DNA of 64,000 bases from Datisca glomerata (Eukaryota > Streptophyta > Magnoliopsida > Cucurbitales > Datiscaceae): contig QANY01008782.1 in assembly GCA_003255025.1 (NCBI GenBank), positions 252,659 through 316,658 on the forward strand. The letters are read 5' to 3'. Position 1 is the stretch's first letter; each line of letters opens with the position of its first letter. The notes below the pieces were generated by a model. It worked only from the letters and a program-made list of their open reading frames with translations, was not told the origin of the DNA and ran no database searches. The position numbers and the translations under genes are program-made. Below, piece by piece: positions 44,747 to 55,929 of this stretch.

Positions 44747-45498
44747 TCTTTATCCATATAAATGAATAGTGATATTTTATGTATTTTTTATATACGACAA
44801 ATTTCATAAGAGAATTTTTATGTATTTTTTATGTATGACAAATTTCATAAAAGAATTTTCTTATAAGATATATACACTTTTAATTTATTAAATAATTGAT
44901 TTTGTTAAATGATTGATTGCACGTTAAGTTAGATTGAAAAATTCTCAAAAACTTCATCATTATTCTCATTAATTAAATCGATTCGAATCAAATATTGTTC
45001 AAACATAATTATGCGTTAATATTCTAATTTAATTATAATAGAAAATAGAAGTAGTATTATGAAATTTGTACCAACATAATTTGAGATAAATTAGGATGAA
45101 AACTTCTAAACTAAGATCATCAAATAAGCAGAATTGTTTAGAAAACGTCAAGGGTCATATATGTTGTCAGATAAAAATAGAGCAATAAATAAGGCAATTA
45201 ATTAATATGCAAATACTGAGGAACAACCGCAGAAATTGGAATAAATGTAGTCTTGACTCTCGCCTTAGACATTGTTGTCGTTTTCCATGCAAAATTAGGG
45301 TGGACGAAGCGACGTCTGGCACATACGTAGCAGCCGCAGGATCCCAGTTGAAAGCAAACCGAGTAGTTGGCAAATTTTTAAAATTGGCTATAATGTTTTT
45401 CGTGCGTTGAGAGAAAGAAAAGACAGCTTTTTTTAATTAAAAAATAGATAAAGATAAAATAAAAATAAAAGAGTTAAATCTAATTTGTATCCTTATGT
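44747..45498. other. AT-rich spacer
   Basis: Contains a direct repeat (TTTATGTATTTTTTATATACGACAAATTTCATAA near 44,776 and again near 44,818). 45,167-45,410 has overlapping open frames on both strands with no recognisable motif. Confidence 0.4.
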
Positions 45499-45912
45499 TC
45501 TATTTGGGACCTTTTTCATGAAGTAAATGATTTGAAATTCATTGAAGAAAATGAAATGAAATGATTTTAGATTTAATGTGTTGTTTTGAATGAAATAGGT
45601 TTGAAATGAAATAAAATTCAATTATTGTTTGGATGTAAGGAGAAATTAGAAAAGAGTTGATGTTCTTAAGTTGTAATGATCCATTTTTCTTTAATATTTT
45701 TTAGATTAGGGTAAAAGAGTAATTTAAGTTTTTAAATGAATAAAGATTTTAAATCCGTCTATGTTTTAGGCTGAAATTTTTAAACTCCCAATAGGATTTC
45801 TAATCCTTTTTCATTTAAAATCTTCTAACATTTAACATGTTGCAATACAAAGGAATTGATTTCAATTTTAAAATGATTTAAAATCCCATCAAATCATGAG
45901 TTCCAAACGGAG
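45499..45912. mobile_element. Possible MITE
   Basis: Left end TCTATTTGGGAC and inverted right end CTCCGTTTGGAAC are imperfect inverted repeats, and the interior is rich in GATTTGAAAT/ATTTTAAATC-like inverted runs. Fits a Harbinger/Tourist-like MITE, but the target duplication is not clear. Confidence 0.4.
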
Positions 45913-46399
45913 TATTAAAGTTTGACCCGTTACCAATTCATATCATTAAACTTTTTCTTTGGTATCAAATATTCTTAAAGTTCGTTTGGCAGTCAGGATA
46001 GTACTGGATAGTATTATATTAAATTTATCAGGTTATACTGTATTGTACTGTATTAGATTAAATAATATTGTTCAGTATCTGTGTTAGTTAAAAACTGTAA
46101 CATTTATACAATATTTGACATATTATAGTACTAGATTGTAAAACTATTTGTCATGATTTGATCTGCAAAAGCTTATTTGAAACTCATTAACATGTTATTT
46201 TATATTTTCAAAATAAATTATCTAAATCATGCTATATAATAGTAAATTTAAACTAATCCATTCAATTATAACAATAATTAATACACTAAAAAAATATTTT
46301 GAAACTGATTGATTCAATTATAAAAATAATTAGTATATTAAAAAAATAGAAGTCTCCAACCTCTGCGTTTCCACTCTTTCTGCAAACAAACATCGTCTC

Positions 46400-46618
46400 T
46401 CTCTGTCTCTCACTCTCTCCCTTCTTGATCTCCTCCAGTTTTTGTCAATTGTCTGAGAAAATGAGAGAAATCCACCACATCCAGGGTGCCCAATGTGGCG
46501 ATCAAATAGGCGCAAAATTTTGGGAGGTGATCTGTGATGAGCATGGAATTGACCATACCGGCAAGTACAGTGGTGGTTCTGAGCTCCAGCTTGAACGGAT
46601 CAATGTCACCATTTTCCG
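46400..46618 (+). pseudogene. Beta-tubulin 5' UTR and N-terminus, captured fragment
   Basis: A CT-rich leader (TCTCTCTCTGTCTCTCACTC) leads to ATG at 46,461, encoding [20 protein letters not shown], then [26 protein letters not shown]. This is the conserved beginning of beta-tubulin, including the MREI autoregulation tetrapeptide and the QCGNQIG nucleotide-binding loop, here changed to QCGDQIG. Similarity ends after the INV residues (about codon 49 of 445), at the junction with the kinase fragment, and a TAG follows. No downstream exons exist. Certainly not a functional tubulin. Confidence 0.85.
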
Positions 46619-46949
46619 GTAGTATTCCCTTGCAGACTGTACCGAATGCGTCGTGGCTGATTATTTTGTTGGCGTTGAAGCATTCCGTGGTTGTTTTGAG
46701 CTCTTTGTACGCGAATTCTTTTGGCGTTTTGATGAAATATGATGCCAATGAATTGGATTTCTTCACGTGTTTGAATTTCTTGGAGTAAACCCAAATTAGA
46801 GCTCTGGTGAAGGGTGTTAGAATGAAGGCCCCGACAGTTACCACTCCGACAATTGTCCCCGACCCTTGCTTGCAAAGCTGGTTATGGCAAGATGACGGTC
46901 TACTGTTCTTCTGTGAAACTGAATCAGAAACAGTAGGACTCAAAGGCAA
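46410..46949 (-). CDS. Chimeric 179-codon ORF: LecRK fragment fused to antisense tubulin
   Basis: A continuous frame from Met at 46,949. Residues 1-25 are Ser-rich. About 28-58 form a transmembrane segment ([20 protein letters not shown]) followed by basic [11 protein letters not shown]. About 78-115 are the juxtamembrane and start of a kinase ([29 protein letters not shown]), as in L-type lectin receptor kinases of clade VIII. The ATP-binding glycine loop is damaged (SHDAFG instead of GxGxFG). From about residue 116 the frame reads through the antisense of the tubulin fragment ([14 protein letters not shown]), which is not a natural protein. No lectin domain and no kinase core. Whether it is expressed is unknown. 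Confidence 0.55.
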   Translation of the reverse strand: MPLSPTVSDSVSQKNSRPSSCHNQLCKQGSGTIVGVVTVGAFILTPFTRALIWVYSKKFKHVKKSNSLASYFIKTPKEFAYKELKTTTECFNANKIISHDAFGTVCKGILPENGDIDPFKLELRTTTVLAGMVNSMLITDHLPKFCAYLIATLGTLDVVDFSHFLRQLTKTGGDQEGRE

Positions 46950-47055
46950 TCAAAAATAGTACAGACTTCATATTTTTATTAAACGTCAGACAATACTAAA
47001 ATACTATTGTCATGCATTTAGTTTTGTACAGTATGGGCTACCAAACAACCCTTTA

Positions 47056-47246
47056 ATGTATATAGATTAGCCGTTTACACCCCTATTATATTACACATTA
47101 CAAACTAACTGAAACTTACTTTTATTTAACTCGAAAAAATAAAACTCAAAACATTAAAAAATTATAAATACAATTTCCCAAAATCCCTAAATCCCTAAAA
47201 TTGAAACACTCCTTCCCTCGAGCTTCCCTAAATGTCTTGAGCTTTA
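47056..47246. other. AT-rich spacer with hAT-like end
   Basis: GCCGTTTACACCCCTAT near 47,071 resembles the end of a non-autonomous hAT element (AGGGGTGTAAACGG inverted), but no partner end was found. Confidence 0.3.
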
Positions 47247-47336
47247 TTTGGAAGTGATTAAGTTGAGAGTAACTCCTAGTCCACCACCGACATCAACCAA
47301 CTCCTTGAGGTTATCAATTCCTTTGTAAACCTTAAG
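47247..47336 (-). pseudogene. Caffeic acid O-methyltransferase-like fragment, 30 codons
   Basis: Minus strand reads [20 protein letters not shown] then [10 protein letters not shown] and a stop (47,244-47,246). [10 protein letters not shown] is motif I, the S-adenosylmethionine-binding loop of plant COMT-family O-methyltransferases, and the flanking VYKG and [14 protein letters not shown] residues fit the same family. Only 90 bp are present, with nothing of the substrate or catalytic regions, so it is a captured or relict piece. It lies 195 bp outside the gene-capturing TIR element. Confidence 0.6.
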
Positions 47337-47477
47337 TGGTCATTTGTATAAGATTGTGAATAAATGATTTCTGGAATAAGATTATTGAAGTATGATTGTG
47401 GAATGTATATGTCCAGAAAGTTAATATTACTTTGTTTGTTAACACTTGAGAATGTTATGATATAATGGTGAGAATGT

Positions 47478-47680
47478 TAAGTTACTTTGTTTATTTTAGT
47501 GGAATCCGTAAGGGGCTGTTATAAATATTATTGTTAAATTATAATTTTATCCTTAGGCTAAAATATGTTTATTATGTTTATAATGTTAAGTTACTTTATT
47601 TATTTTAGTGGAATCTGTAAACGGCTGTTATAAATATTATTGTTAAATTATAATTTTATTCTTAGGCTAAAATATGTTTA
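47478..47680. repeat. Tandem duplication, about 106 bp x 2
   Basis: GTTAAGTTACTTTGTTTATT through GTAAGGGGCTGTTATAAATA and CTTAGGCTAAAATATGTTTA occurs at 47,478 and, nearly identically, at 47,584. AT-rich, non-coding. Confidence 0.8.
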
Positions 47681-48367
47681 TATAATATGGTTTATTACTT
47701 AATTTATAGCAAGATAACCAATATAACTAATCTATATTTATAATCTATAACATATAATCTATAACATTTATAAAAGTATGTTGTTGGGAAGAAACTTTTA
47801 ATTTCCAATAACCCCTATCCTCATATTCATGCATTTCATATCTATTAAACATGGTGTTTGAAAATCTGAAATTTATATGCTCTAGCAATGAAAAGTTAGT
47901 GCGTGCAAAGTAATCTATAAGAAAAATTGGGAAGAGCGAATTCATTAAATGTCACCGATTTTCAGCCCATAGGCTAAGATTGGTGCCGTTTTCAAAGTGT
48001 TTTGCTTATATATACCATAAACTTCTGATTGGAGAAAATTGGTCACATGCCAGTGAAATGGGTATACCCTATAGATGGAAAAGTTGGAGGGCGTGAAAAG
48101 GAAGAATGGCTGATATTAGTGGAATAACCTCAAACATTTAGTATGAATCCAATTAGGTACAACTTTTAGAGATGTAGATGTGGGTAGAGCCAGGTACAAG
48201 AAGGCTGAGGAAACTTTTTGGATAAATATTTCTTCTTCTTCAACTTTTATCTTTATTAATTTTCTCTTTAATCGTTGTAATTTTTGTTTTTCATTTAGGT
48301 TTTAAATTCGACACTTCGTGTTCCATCTAAAAGCAATTCAATTTTTTTTACAATTACATTGTAAATT
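47681..48367. other. AT-rich intergenic
   Basis: No gene or TE end identified. The short minus-strand frame at 47,745-47,945 has no motif. Confidence 0.4.
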
Positions 48368-50008
48368 TGTTGGAATTATGTTTACAAAGTAGGATGTAAT
48401 AATTATTTATGAGTAAACAGTTATTTCATTGACATTTATGTATTACTAAATTTTATGAATAAATTGAAAGTTTTCTTTTAATAAAATGTGTTTGTAATTG
48501 ACTTAAATCCTAAAACTATTATCAATGTAAAGAAGAGTAAAGATTGAGCGGTCTTCCAGATAAACTCTTCTGAGATAATTCATAATATTATTAAAGGTCT
48601 TAGAATTGACTGGACAATCGAATCTAATTATAACTGTTAGGTTGAACCAAAGGATGCCGGTCTCGAGGAATGAGAGTGGAGACTTTAATGGTTGACCATG
48701 CATGTTATGGAACTTGTTGAATAGACTAATAATCAATTAGTTTAGATCAAAGTTGTTTATCTAGCTCTTAATCTAATTGTTACATCTTAAAAGTATTTTC
48801 GTAATTACTTTAATCTTGGGGTGAATATGAAACTTGACTTAGTTACTTGTGACATTTGATACGTCAAAAGAGTAAGTGCGAATTGCCAGACAATATCTCG
48901 ACTGTTGGGATCATGATTCAATTATGTTGGAGTTACGTGATTCACATATATGGAATTCGTGATAAGATTGTAAAAGTATCAATATCACTTTATGCTTTAT
49001 TGATGAATGTCTGAGTAAATAAATCGGGTCTGGTATTCGATGACATGAGTCATTGAATAAGACATGGTGATCTGTATGAGACACTTCACTGATATGTTTT
49101 TTTATTCACAATCAATAAAAGAGTTAAAGAAATAATAACTAGAGGGGTAAAACAGTAATTTTACATCTGACTCTTGTTACTTATATTTACGAAGGGTAAT
49201 ATTGCTAAATATACTATGAACCGTGAAATATAAATATTTTTTTCACCAACAAAAAATGTAACGCACATAAATCGAGAGTTTATTCGGCATCAGACCTATC
49301 ATGGAGTTGTACGATATCAGGATTAAATAGGTAAGGAATTTATGGAGATAAACTAGTTGGGTATTTGAATCTCATAGGTTTATTCATGTGGGTCCATTCG
49401 GTATTAAGAATAGCTCATAAGGACAGTAATGAGAAACAACAATAGTTGGACCAAAAACGTGTTTTAAACCAAGGTACACTTCTCAAACTCATATGAGATA
49501 GGAGTCATCACTGTATTAGTGAATAGCATAATTAATGTTTAAATTGATTATTTTATTATTTTCTAATTATTGGATAATTAGTAAATAAAAAATTTATTAA
49601 TTAATATATATGGATCAATTTAATTCATCAATGAATTTGGACACAATTTTGGCCCTAGAGGAGATGTAAAAATTGTACATCACAGTGCAGGGAAAATGTG
49701 ATTTTCAGATTTTATCGTATAAGGGTATATGGGTAAATTTCATAATTATTATATAAAGGATCGTATTAGGGTTACATCTCTTACCGAACTTAAGTATTAA
49801 TTAGAGCAAAAAAATTCTCTCTCCCACTCTCTACTGTTGCCTCCAAAAACCTTTAGGGAAAGTGAAAATTTTGTTCTCTCTTCCATAGTTGTTTTGAGAG
49901 TTCACACCTAATTCCTGGTGAAATCCTTTAGAGATTTACTTCTGACTCTAACGAGTGGCTCTTGGTGTGAATGTCAATTACTAGCTCTGTGAATCTCATG
50001 AACGAAGT
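48368..50008 (+). mobile_element. Copia LTR (family 1), 3'-truncated
   Basis: Begins TGTTGGAATTATG and follows the same order of blocks as the LTRs at 6,838 (inverted), 56,575 and 62,581. Similarity breaks off near 50,008 (after GTGAATCTCATGAACGAAG), where the minus-strand copia LTR begins, so the minus-strand element probably inserted into or recombined with this LTR. Roughly 1.64 kb of an expected 1.84-1.92 kb. Confidence 0.78.
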
Positions 50009-50012
50009 GTTT

Positions 50013-50480
50013 AAATTTGCGGTGACGCGCGGCGGAAGACGTGGTAGTGTTTTAAAAAATATAATAAAACGATAAATGATCGCATCGTCATATATCCCAA
50101 AGATAAAAACTTTTTAATTGAAAAATACTTTTTCGGATCGGATCCATTGTATAACTATACATTAAATCTAAGACATACAAAGATAGGAATTATATATCTT
50201 GTAGTCTATCAAGCTTCCTTGCAAACAATGAATTTGTAGTCTCATGAATAACAGACTTTGAGATCCACACCAAGATCTTTCAAGTCAATCCTCAAGCATA
50301 CTAGGACGTGTGTGGGCACATCTAATAAATCAAAGACATTTTTTTATCTTTAGATGTACTCAACACATGAGATCTAGAGATATTGGAGAATGACTATTGT
50401 GAGACAAAACTCTAAGAGAATTAGGAAAACTCACAGAGCTTTTTGATTAACCTTTAATCACACAATTGCACATTGATTGC
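50013..50480 (-). mobile_element. Copia 3' LTR (family 2), U3-deleted
   Basis: Inverted relative of 1-830: GATCCACACCAAGATC, CTAGGACGTGTGTG and GATGTACTCAACA appear in the same order on the opposite strand. Joins directly to antisense RNase H near 50,490 without a polypurine tract, so a deletion removed the LTR start. Confidence 0.75.
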
Positions 50481-50489
50481 AATTCCAGC

Positions 50490-52860
50490 CCTGAGGCCAA
50501 TAGAATAATATCAATATTGGATTGTTTAATAGTTCTCCAGACTACATTTCATTCACCTATGGTGAATACTGATCCAGACATCGACTTTCGACTGTCCATA
50601 TCTTATTGAAAACCAGAATCAGTATATCTAGTGGGGTTCAAGTCTCCACCTGAATAAATAAGCATATAATTTCTCGTTCTCCAAAGATACTTGAAAATGT
50701 GTTTTACTACAATCCAATGTTATAAACCAGGATTTGATTGATAATGACTGACAATTCCTACTGCATAACAGATGTATGGTCTCGTACACAACATTACATA
50801 CTTGAGACTATCAACAACTGAAGCATAAGGAACTTTCTCATATCATCTTCCTCCCGAGGTGTCTTAGGACACTGCTCCTTAGAAAGTATAATTTCATGTC
50901 TGGTCGGTAGTTAACCTTTTTTGAAATTTTTCATAGAGAATCTCTCCAGTACATTATCAATATAAGATGTCTGAGAAAGTGCCAAGAGCTTATTCTTTCT
51001 ATCTCTTAAGATTTGGATGCCTAGAACATAGCTCGTCTCTCCCAAATCTTTCATTTAGAATTGTTTAGCTAACCACTTCTTTACTTTCGACAAAGTTTTT
51101 ACATCATTCACAATGAGTAGAATATCGTCCACATAAAGATTTAAGAAATCATTATCTTATCTTTGATATATTTATAAACACAAGATTCGTCAACATTTTG
51201 TTGAAACCATGCGATTTAATAATTTCATCAAAGGTAAGATTACAAGATCTAAATGTTTGCTTCATTTCATAAATGGATTTAAGTAACTTGTATATTTTCT
51301 GATCTTGTTCCTTTTCATGAACCCTTCTGGTTGCATCGTATAGATTCTTTTTTCAAGAGATTCATTCCGAAAAGCTATTTTGACATTCATTTGCCATATG
51401 TCATAGTCTAAACTAGCGGCTATGGATAAAATGATGCAAATGGATTTTAACATGGCAACGAGAGAGAATGTCTATTCATAATCGACTCAATCTCTTTGTG
51501 TATAGCCTTTGGCTACCATCAATGCCTTAAAAATCTCTACTTTCCCATATGCACCTCTTTTCTTCTTGAATATTGATTTACATCCAATAGGCCTGATATC
51601 TTTAGGTGGATCTACAAGTTTCCAGACAGAATTAGAATACATCGATTCCATTTCTTGGTTCATGGCATCTTCCTATTTCTCCTTTTCAGGATCTTCCATC
51701 ACCTCTTTAAAGGTTAATGGATCATCTTTATCAATGTCTGACACTAGGACATGTGCCTCTAGTTCATAGCAATTAGGTTGTCTTACAACCCTCCCACTAT
51801 GACGCTGCACCGGGGTTTCCTGAAAAGGAACAGTGATTTCTGTGATTTAACGTGTATCAGTTAATGATGAAGCCGGTTTGATCTCATCACATGTTAATTC
51901 TTTGAGAACTACTATGCTCTGAGGTTTGTAGTTTTCCACATAGTCGTGTTCAATGAAAATGACATTTGTCGATACAAACACATTTGATCATTATAACTGT
52001 AAAAGTACCCACCTCTTGTTTCTGGAGCAAAGCCAACAAATATACACACTTCAGACCTTAAGTCTAACTTTTCAGTCTTGAGTCTAAGAACGTGAGATGG
52101 ACACCCCATATACGGAAATGATGCAAACTAGGTTTGGAGCAATTTCATAACTCTAAAGGTGTCTTGCTTACAGACTTAGAAGGCACTATATTCAAAATGT
52201 AGGTTGTCGTTTGAAGTGCATATCCCAAGAATACGAGTGGTAGTTATGAGTAGCTTAATATTGACCTAACCATATCCAATAGGGTTCAGTTTTTCCTTTC
52301 TGAAACACCATTTTACTGTGGCGTTTAAAGTGTTGTGGGTTGAGATAGAATGTCATACTCCAACAGGTAATCCTTGAACTCTAAATCCAAGTATTCACCA
52401 CTTCGATGTGATCGAAGTGTTTTCAAAGACTTACCTAATTGATTTTCAATTTCGACTTTGAAGTCTTTAAACTTTCTAAAAGTTTCAGACTTTCTAAGCA
52501 TTAGGTAAGTATAACCATATCTAAAGTAATCGTCAATAAATATGATGAAATACTCATACATGCATCTTGCTTGTACATTGATCGGTCCACAGACATCAAT
52601 ATGTACTAGCTCAAGTGACTTTTTGGCTCTTTGGCCCTTTTCTAGAGAAATGTATCTTGGTCATTTTACCCTTTAGACAAGATTCACAAACTGGAAGAGT
52701 CACAACTTTAGTTCTCTCAAAGCACCATGCTTTGTTGCCCGATTTAATCTATCTAGATTAATATGTCCCAACCAAATATGACATAGATACGTGTCATCAT
52801 CATGAAAAACTCTTTGTCGTTTGTTACTTTTAGGATTTATTACTTTAAACAATTCTGAAT
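50490..52860 (-). pseudogene. pol: Copia integrase, RT and RNase H start
   Basis: Minus reading. Integrase at 52,561-52,325 has FIDDYFRYGYTYLM and LRSHRSGEYL, where the catalytic Asp of the usual SDRGGEY is His. The post-integrase block at 52,109-51,912 is GCPSHVLRLKTEKLDLRSEV and VGFAPETRGGYF. RT at 51,453-51,262 has MLKSICIILSIAASLDYDIW followed by QMNVKIAF (catalytic Asp to Asn). A YVDDILLI box is preserved at about 51,115-51,140. SKEQCPKTP lies near 50,875, and an RNase H stub (WRTIKQS) near 50,545. Dozens of stops and shifts. Confidence 0.85.
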
Positions 52861-52863
52861 TAT

Positions 52864-53265
52864 TTAACACATGTTCAGTCGTTTAAGCATATATAGTCTA
52901 TTCAAAAATTTTGCATGACAAATATTGAATCCATTCTTCAAAATAATAAACTGATTATTATTAAAAAAAATATCAAATAAATGTTCATGTAGTAATGTTA
53001 AAGAAATCAAATTTCTTGAAATATCAGGAATAAAATAAACATTGTTCAAAACAAGAAAATTATTTCCAAAACTTAAACAGACTGTCCCTAATGCTTTTAT
53101 TGACACGAGCGCACCACTGTCAACTCTCATTATCGCCTCACCATCAGCCAGCTCCTTTGACGAATTAAGCATCTGTAAAGAAGAACATATATGGCTAGTG
53201 GCTTCTGAATCCAATATCGAGGATGACAAATCATATTCCACTAAACAAGTTGCAAGTACAAGCAA
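52864..53265 (-). pseudogene. Copia protease region
   Basis: A 133-codon open frame with ILDSEATSHICSSLQML, where the catalytic DSGATxH of copia proteases has Gly changed to Glu, then LNNVYFIPDISRNLISL, the conserved NVxYVPxxxRNLIS block after the protease. The frame is long and uninterrupted but the active-site change alone should kill it. It ends at the start of the GAG-pre-integrase segment. Confidence 0.8.
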
Positions 53266-53315
53266 GTCACATTTATTTCCTTTTCAGCTCAGAGAGATAC
53301 TTGCTACAGTTCTCT

Positions 53316-54130
53316 TCAAATGACCTTCAACTCCATAGTGGAAACTCTTTCCATTGGGTTTGATGTCGCCTTTGTTCTTTTTGGCATTAGGTGACTTTTT
53401 TTTACTTTCTTTCCTCTTTTGTTCTTACTCTTGTCCTTACCATTGTTCTTCTTCCTTTTGTTGTTCTTAACAACATTGTAAGAAGGCTTTTGCTCAACAA
53501 TATTTGTCTCACCCTCTTTGGTCATACTCTTGTTAAGTGACTCAAAAGTCTGTAACTCATTCAATAATTGGGTCATGTTGAATTTCAACTTGTTCATAAC
53601 ATAGTTGATGGTGAACGCAGAAAAAATAGGTTTGAGCGACTCAAGTATAATGCTGATTTGAGTTCGTTCATCAATGGTAGCCCCAGTACTTCTGTCTCAT
53701 GCATTATGTATATCATGTTCAAAACATGTTCACGCATAGAAGTACATTTCTTCATCTTAGTAGTCATGTAGCTCTTAGTAGCCTCATAAGGACTTTGATC
53801 AGACCGATGCCCAAATATCGCTTGTAAAGATTCCATAATCTAATAGGCAGATTTCATGTTTTCATGCTTGGTTCTCAGAACATCATTCATGGTTACAAGC
53901 ATGTAGCACTTGGCTTTGTTGTTGGACATAATACAAGCATCAAACTTGTCCCTGACATTCTTAGCGGCATTTGCAGCGGGATCCTCAGGAGATTCCTCAG
54001 AAAGAACAAACTTGTGGTTCTCACATATTAGCATCAACTTTAAATTTGACTTTCATATATTGAAATTATCACCATTATGTTTTTCAAACGTGAGTAAAGC
54101 AGTAATGGGGTTGCCCATGGTAGACATAAT
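53316..54130 (-). pseudogene. gag: Copia gag (UBN2 type), zinc knuckle lost
   Basis: Starts MSTMGNPITALLTFEKHNG-like at about 54,130, then ICENHKFVLSEESPEDPAAN, NNKAKCYMLVTMNDVL, SLQAIFGHRS, YMTTKMKKCTSMREHVLNMI and LKFNMTQLLNELQTFE. These are the landmarks of the copia Gag/UBN2 domain. A Lys-rich linker follows. The expected CCHC zinc knuckle near 53,330 reads SFHYGVEGHLKRTV: the His is kept but all three Cys are replaced. Frame changes near 53,840 and 53,597. Confidence 0.83.
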
Positions 54131-55929
54131 ATTAACTAAAAAATAAAACATACATCATTCAATATAATGGAAATAAATATCAAGAAATTCAGAAAGTAAA
54201 CGTGATGCATGAATGCAACATATCAAACACATAAACTTAATAATTACTAATCCACGATAAGGCAACCTAACAATTATTGTGCCGCATTAGGGTCGGTCAG
54301 ATTAATTTTAAACTGTCTACGAGACATTCTCATCCTTATTAATTAAAACTCAAAATATCTCATATTTTCTCTTTAAACAATAAGGTATTGCTAATTTGGT
54401 CAAGTCACAATCATCCACACAAAGCTTAATTGTGAGTTTAACTCATTAGGGTCGGTCAACCTCAATATTGATACAATTTGAAACCTTCCTTAGGGGGATT
54501 AAAACAAAGCTATCTCGAGACCCACTCTATATCTCATAGTGTATACTAATAACGGAGACTATAGGTTACATTGACATGTCAACCTTCTCTCACTCACTAT
54601 TTTATAATGAATGTGTTTCTATTTAACTAATCAATTAATTACTAGTTAAAATACCCTATGAATATAAAATTCAATATTAATCCAATCTTATTGGTCTAAG
54701 TTCATTTAACCTTCTAAAGAGCCTAAGTCAAAATTAGGTGAACTTAGAAAACCTAATTAATTACATTCGTCAAACTTTAATAAAGTTGGTTATCCTAAAG
54801 GTTATAAAGGCATTTAGAGTGGTGTGATAACCAAGTTTAACTAATTAAAACTTAATAGTTTACATGCAATTGATTTCTCAAAGTAATTCATATAAATATA
54901 TTAGAAGAGTCCTAATCAATCATGTTTCTACTGATGAGTTGTATGATTAAATAAAGCTATGTGAGATTTCATGTATGGCATGTGATCGACTAATGTATGA
55001 TCATGTTATCAATAAAATCAATAAATATTTATTTAAATAAATTCAATAAATGAATGATGAATCGAGTGACTATTAGGTATTTCTAAATCACAACGTTTGA
55101 AAAATAAAAATAATTACATAGAGGACTGTAAGAATACATATTTCTAAAATAACTCATTCTCCACCAGAGGTCCACTTCATAATCTTTAAGTTTTGATCAA
55201 AACCCTTTTAATTAGGATAAACCATTTTTCCTAACTAAATAATCACATTAATTATCTTTTAAAATTAATTGAATTTGATTAGTCAAAAAATAATTTGATG
55301 ACTCATCAATATTGGGTCAAAGCCAATCAATTAATTATTTTTAATTTTCAAAAAAATTAAAATGGATAACTGTTCTTTTAAAATTTCAAAAATTTAAATT
55401 CCAATTTTAAAAGATAAAGGATAGGATTATGGTTTTCGTGAAGTATCGCAGGGATAGGGTAACACGGTATCAGAGATTTGTGAAACATACCTTGGTAATC
55501 ACAATGATTGCCACAGGCGATGGTAGTGGGACAATCCCACCACAGCCGCCACCTTATCTCCACTGGCGCCTTACCTCCACTGGTGTCCCTCACGGCGGAG
55601 GTGCCACCACCGCCACCTTACCTCTGTCGGCGACCCTCACGATGGAGACGCCACCGCCGCCGCCTTACCACCACCGGCAGTCTAACCGTCGAAGTCCCTT
55701 ACGGCGGCGGCACCAGAATTCTTAATTCCTATTTCCCTTTTCTTCTCCCGTGCGTTCTTCATCTTCTCACACATGAATTTTCACATCATGATATTAAAAG
55801 AAGATTAAAAATACAAAAATTCCTACGCCCTAATCGGCTTACACAAAATCTAAAGAAAATATAGAACAAAGCGTAACTCAAAAGTCACCATATAATTAAT
55901 GATTCATCATCATGCATGAATTCAAAAAA
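54131..55929 (-). other. Copia leader, about 1.8 kb, with GC-rich island
   Basis: Mostly AT-rich. 54,285-54,470 has two copies of CATTAGGGTCGGTCA about 160 bp apart. 55,500-55,725 is a strikingly GC-rich island with CCACCGCCGCCGCC and GGCGGAGGTGCC runs. It is read on the plus strand as a Pro-rich open frame (55,508-55,864) that I regard as incidental. The equivalent leader at 58.5-60.2 kb has a comparable island. Confidence 0.5.

Larger units (their letters stand above)
45978..47052. mobile_element. Gene-capturing TIR element (Pack-type), about 1.08 kb
   Basis: Left end AAGTTCGTTTGGCAG and inverted right end AGGGTTGTTTGGTAG match at 11 of 15 positions, and both flanks are TTA (45,975-45,977; 47,053-47,055). 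A TTA duplication with a GTTTGG-type TIR is characteristic of PIF/Harbinger (Tourist-like) elements. No transposase is present. Instead it carries a beta-tubulin 5' UTR plus exon start on the plus strand and a lectin-receptor-kinase fragment on the minus strand. Terminal parts (45,978-46,340 and 46,950-47,052) are AT-rich and include a roughly 62-bp direct repeat near 46,255 and 46,318. Confidence 0.68.

Noticed and set aside
55440..55480. GGTATCAGAG resembling a copia primer site
   Set aside because: It is on the plus strand inside a minus-strand element and is not next to an LTR end.
55508..55864. 118-codon Pro-rich plus-strand ORF
   Set aside because: It is antisense to the copia leader and is explained by the GC-rich CCACCGCC runs.
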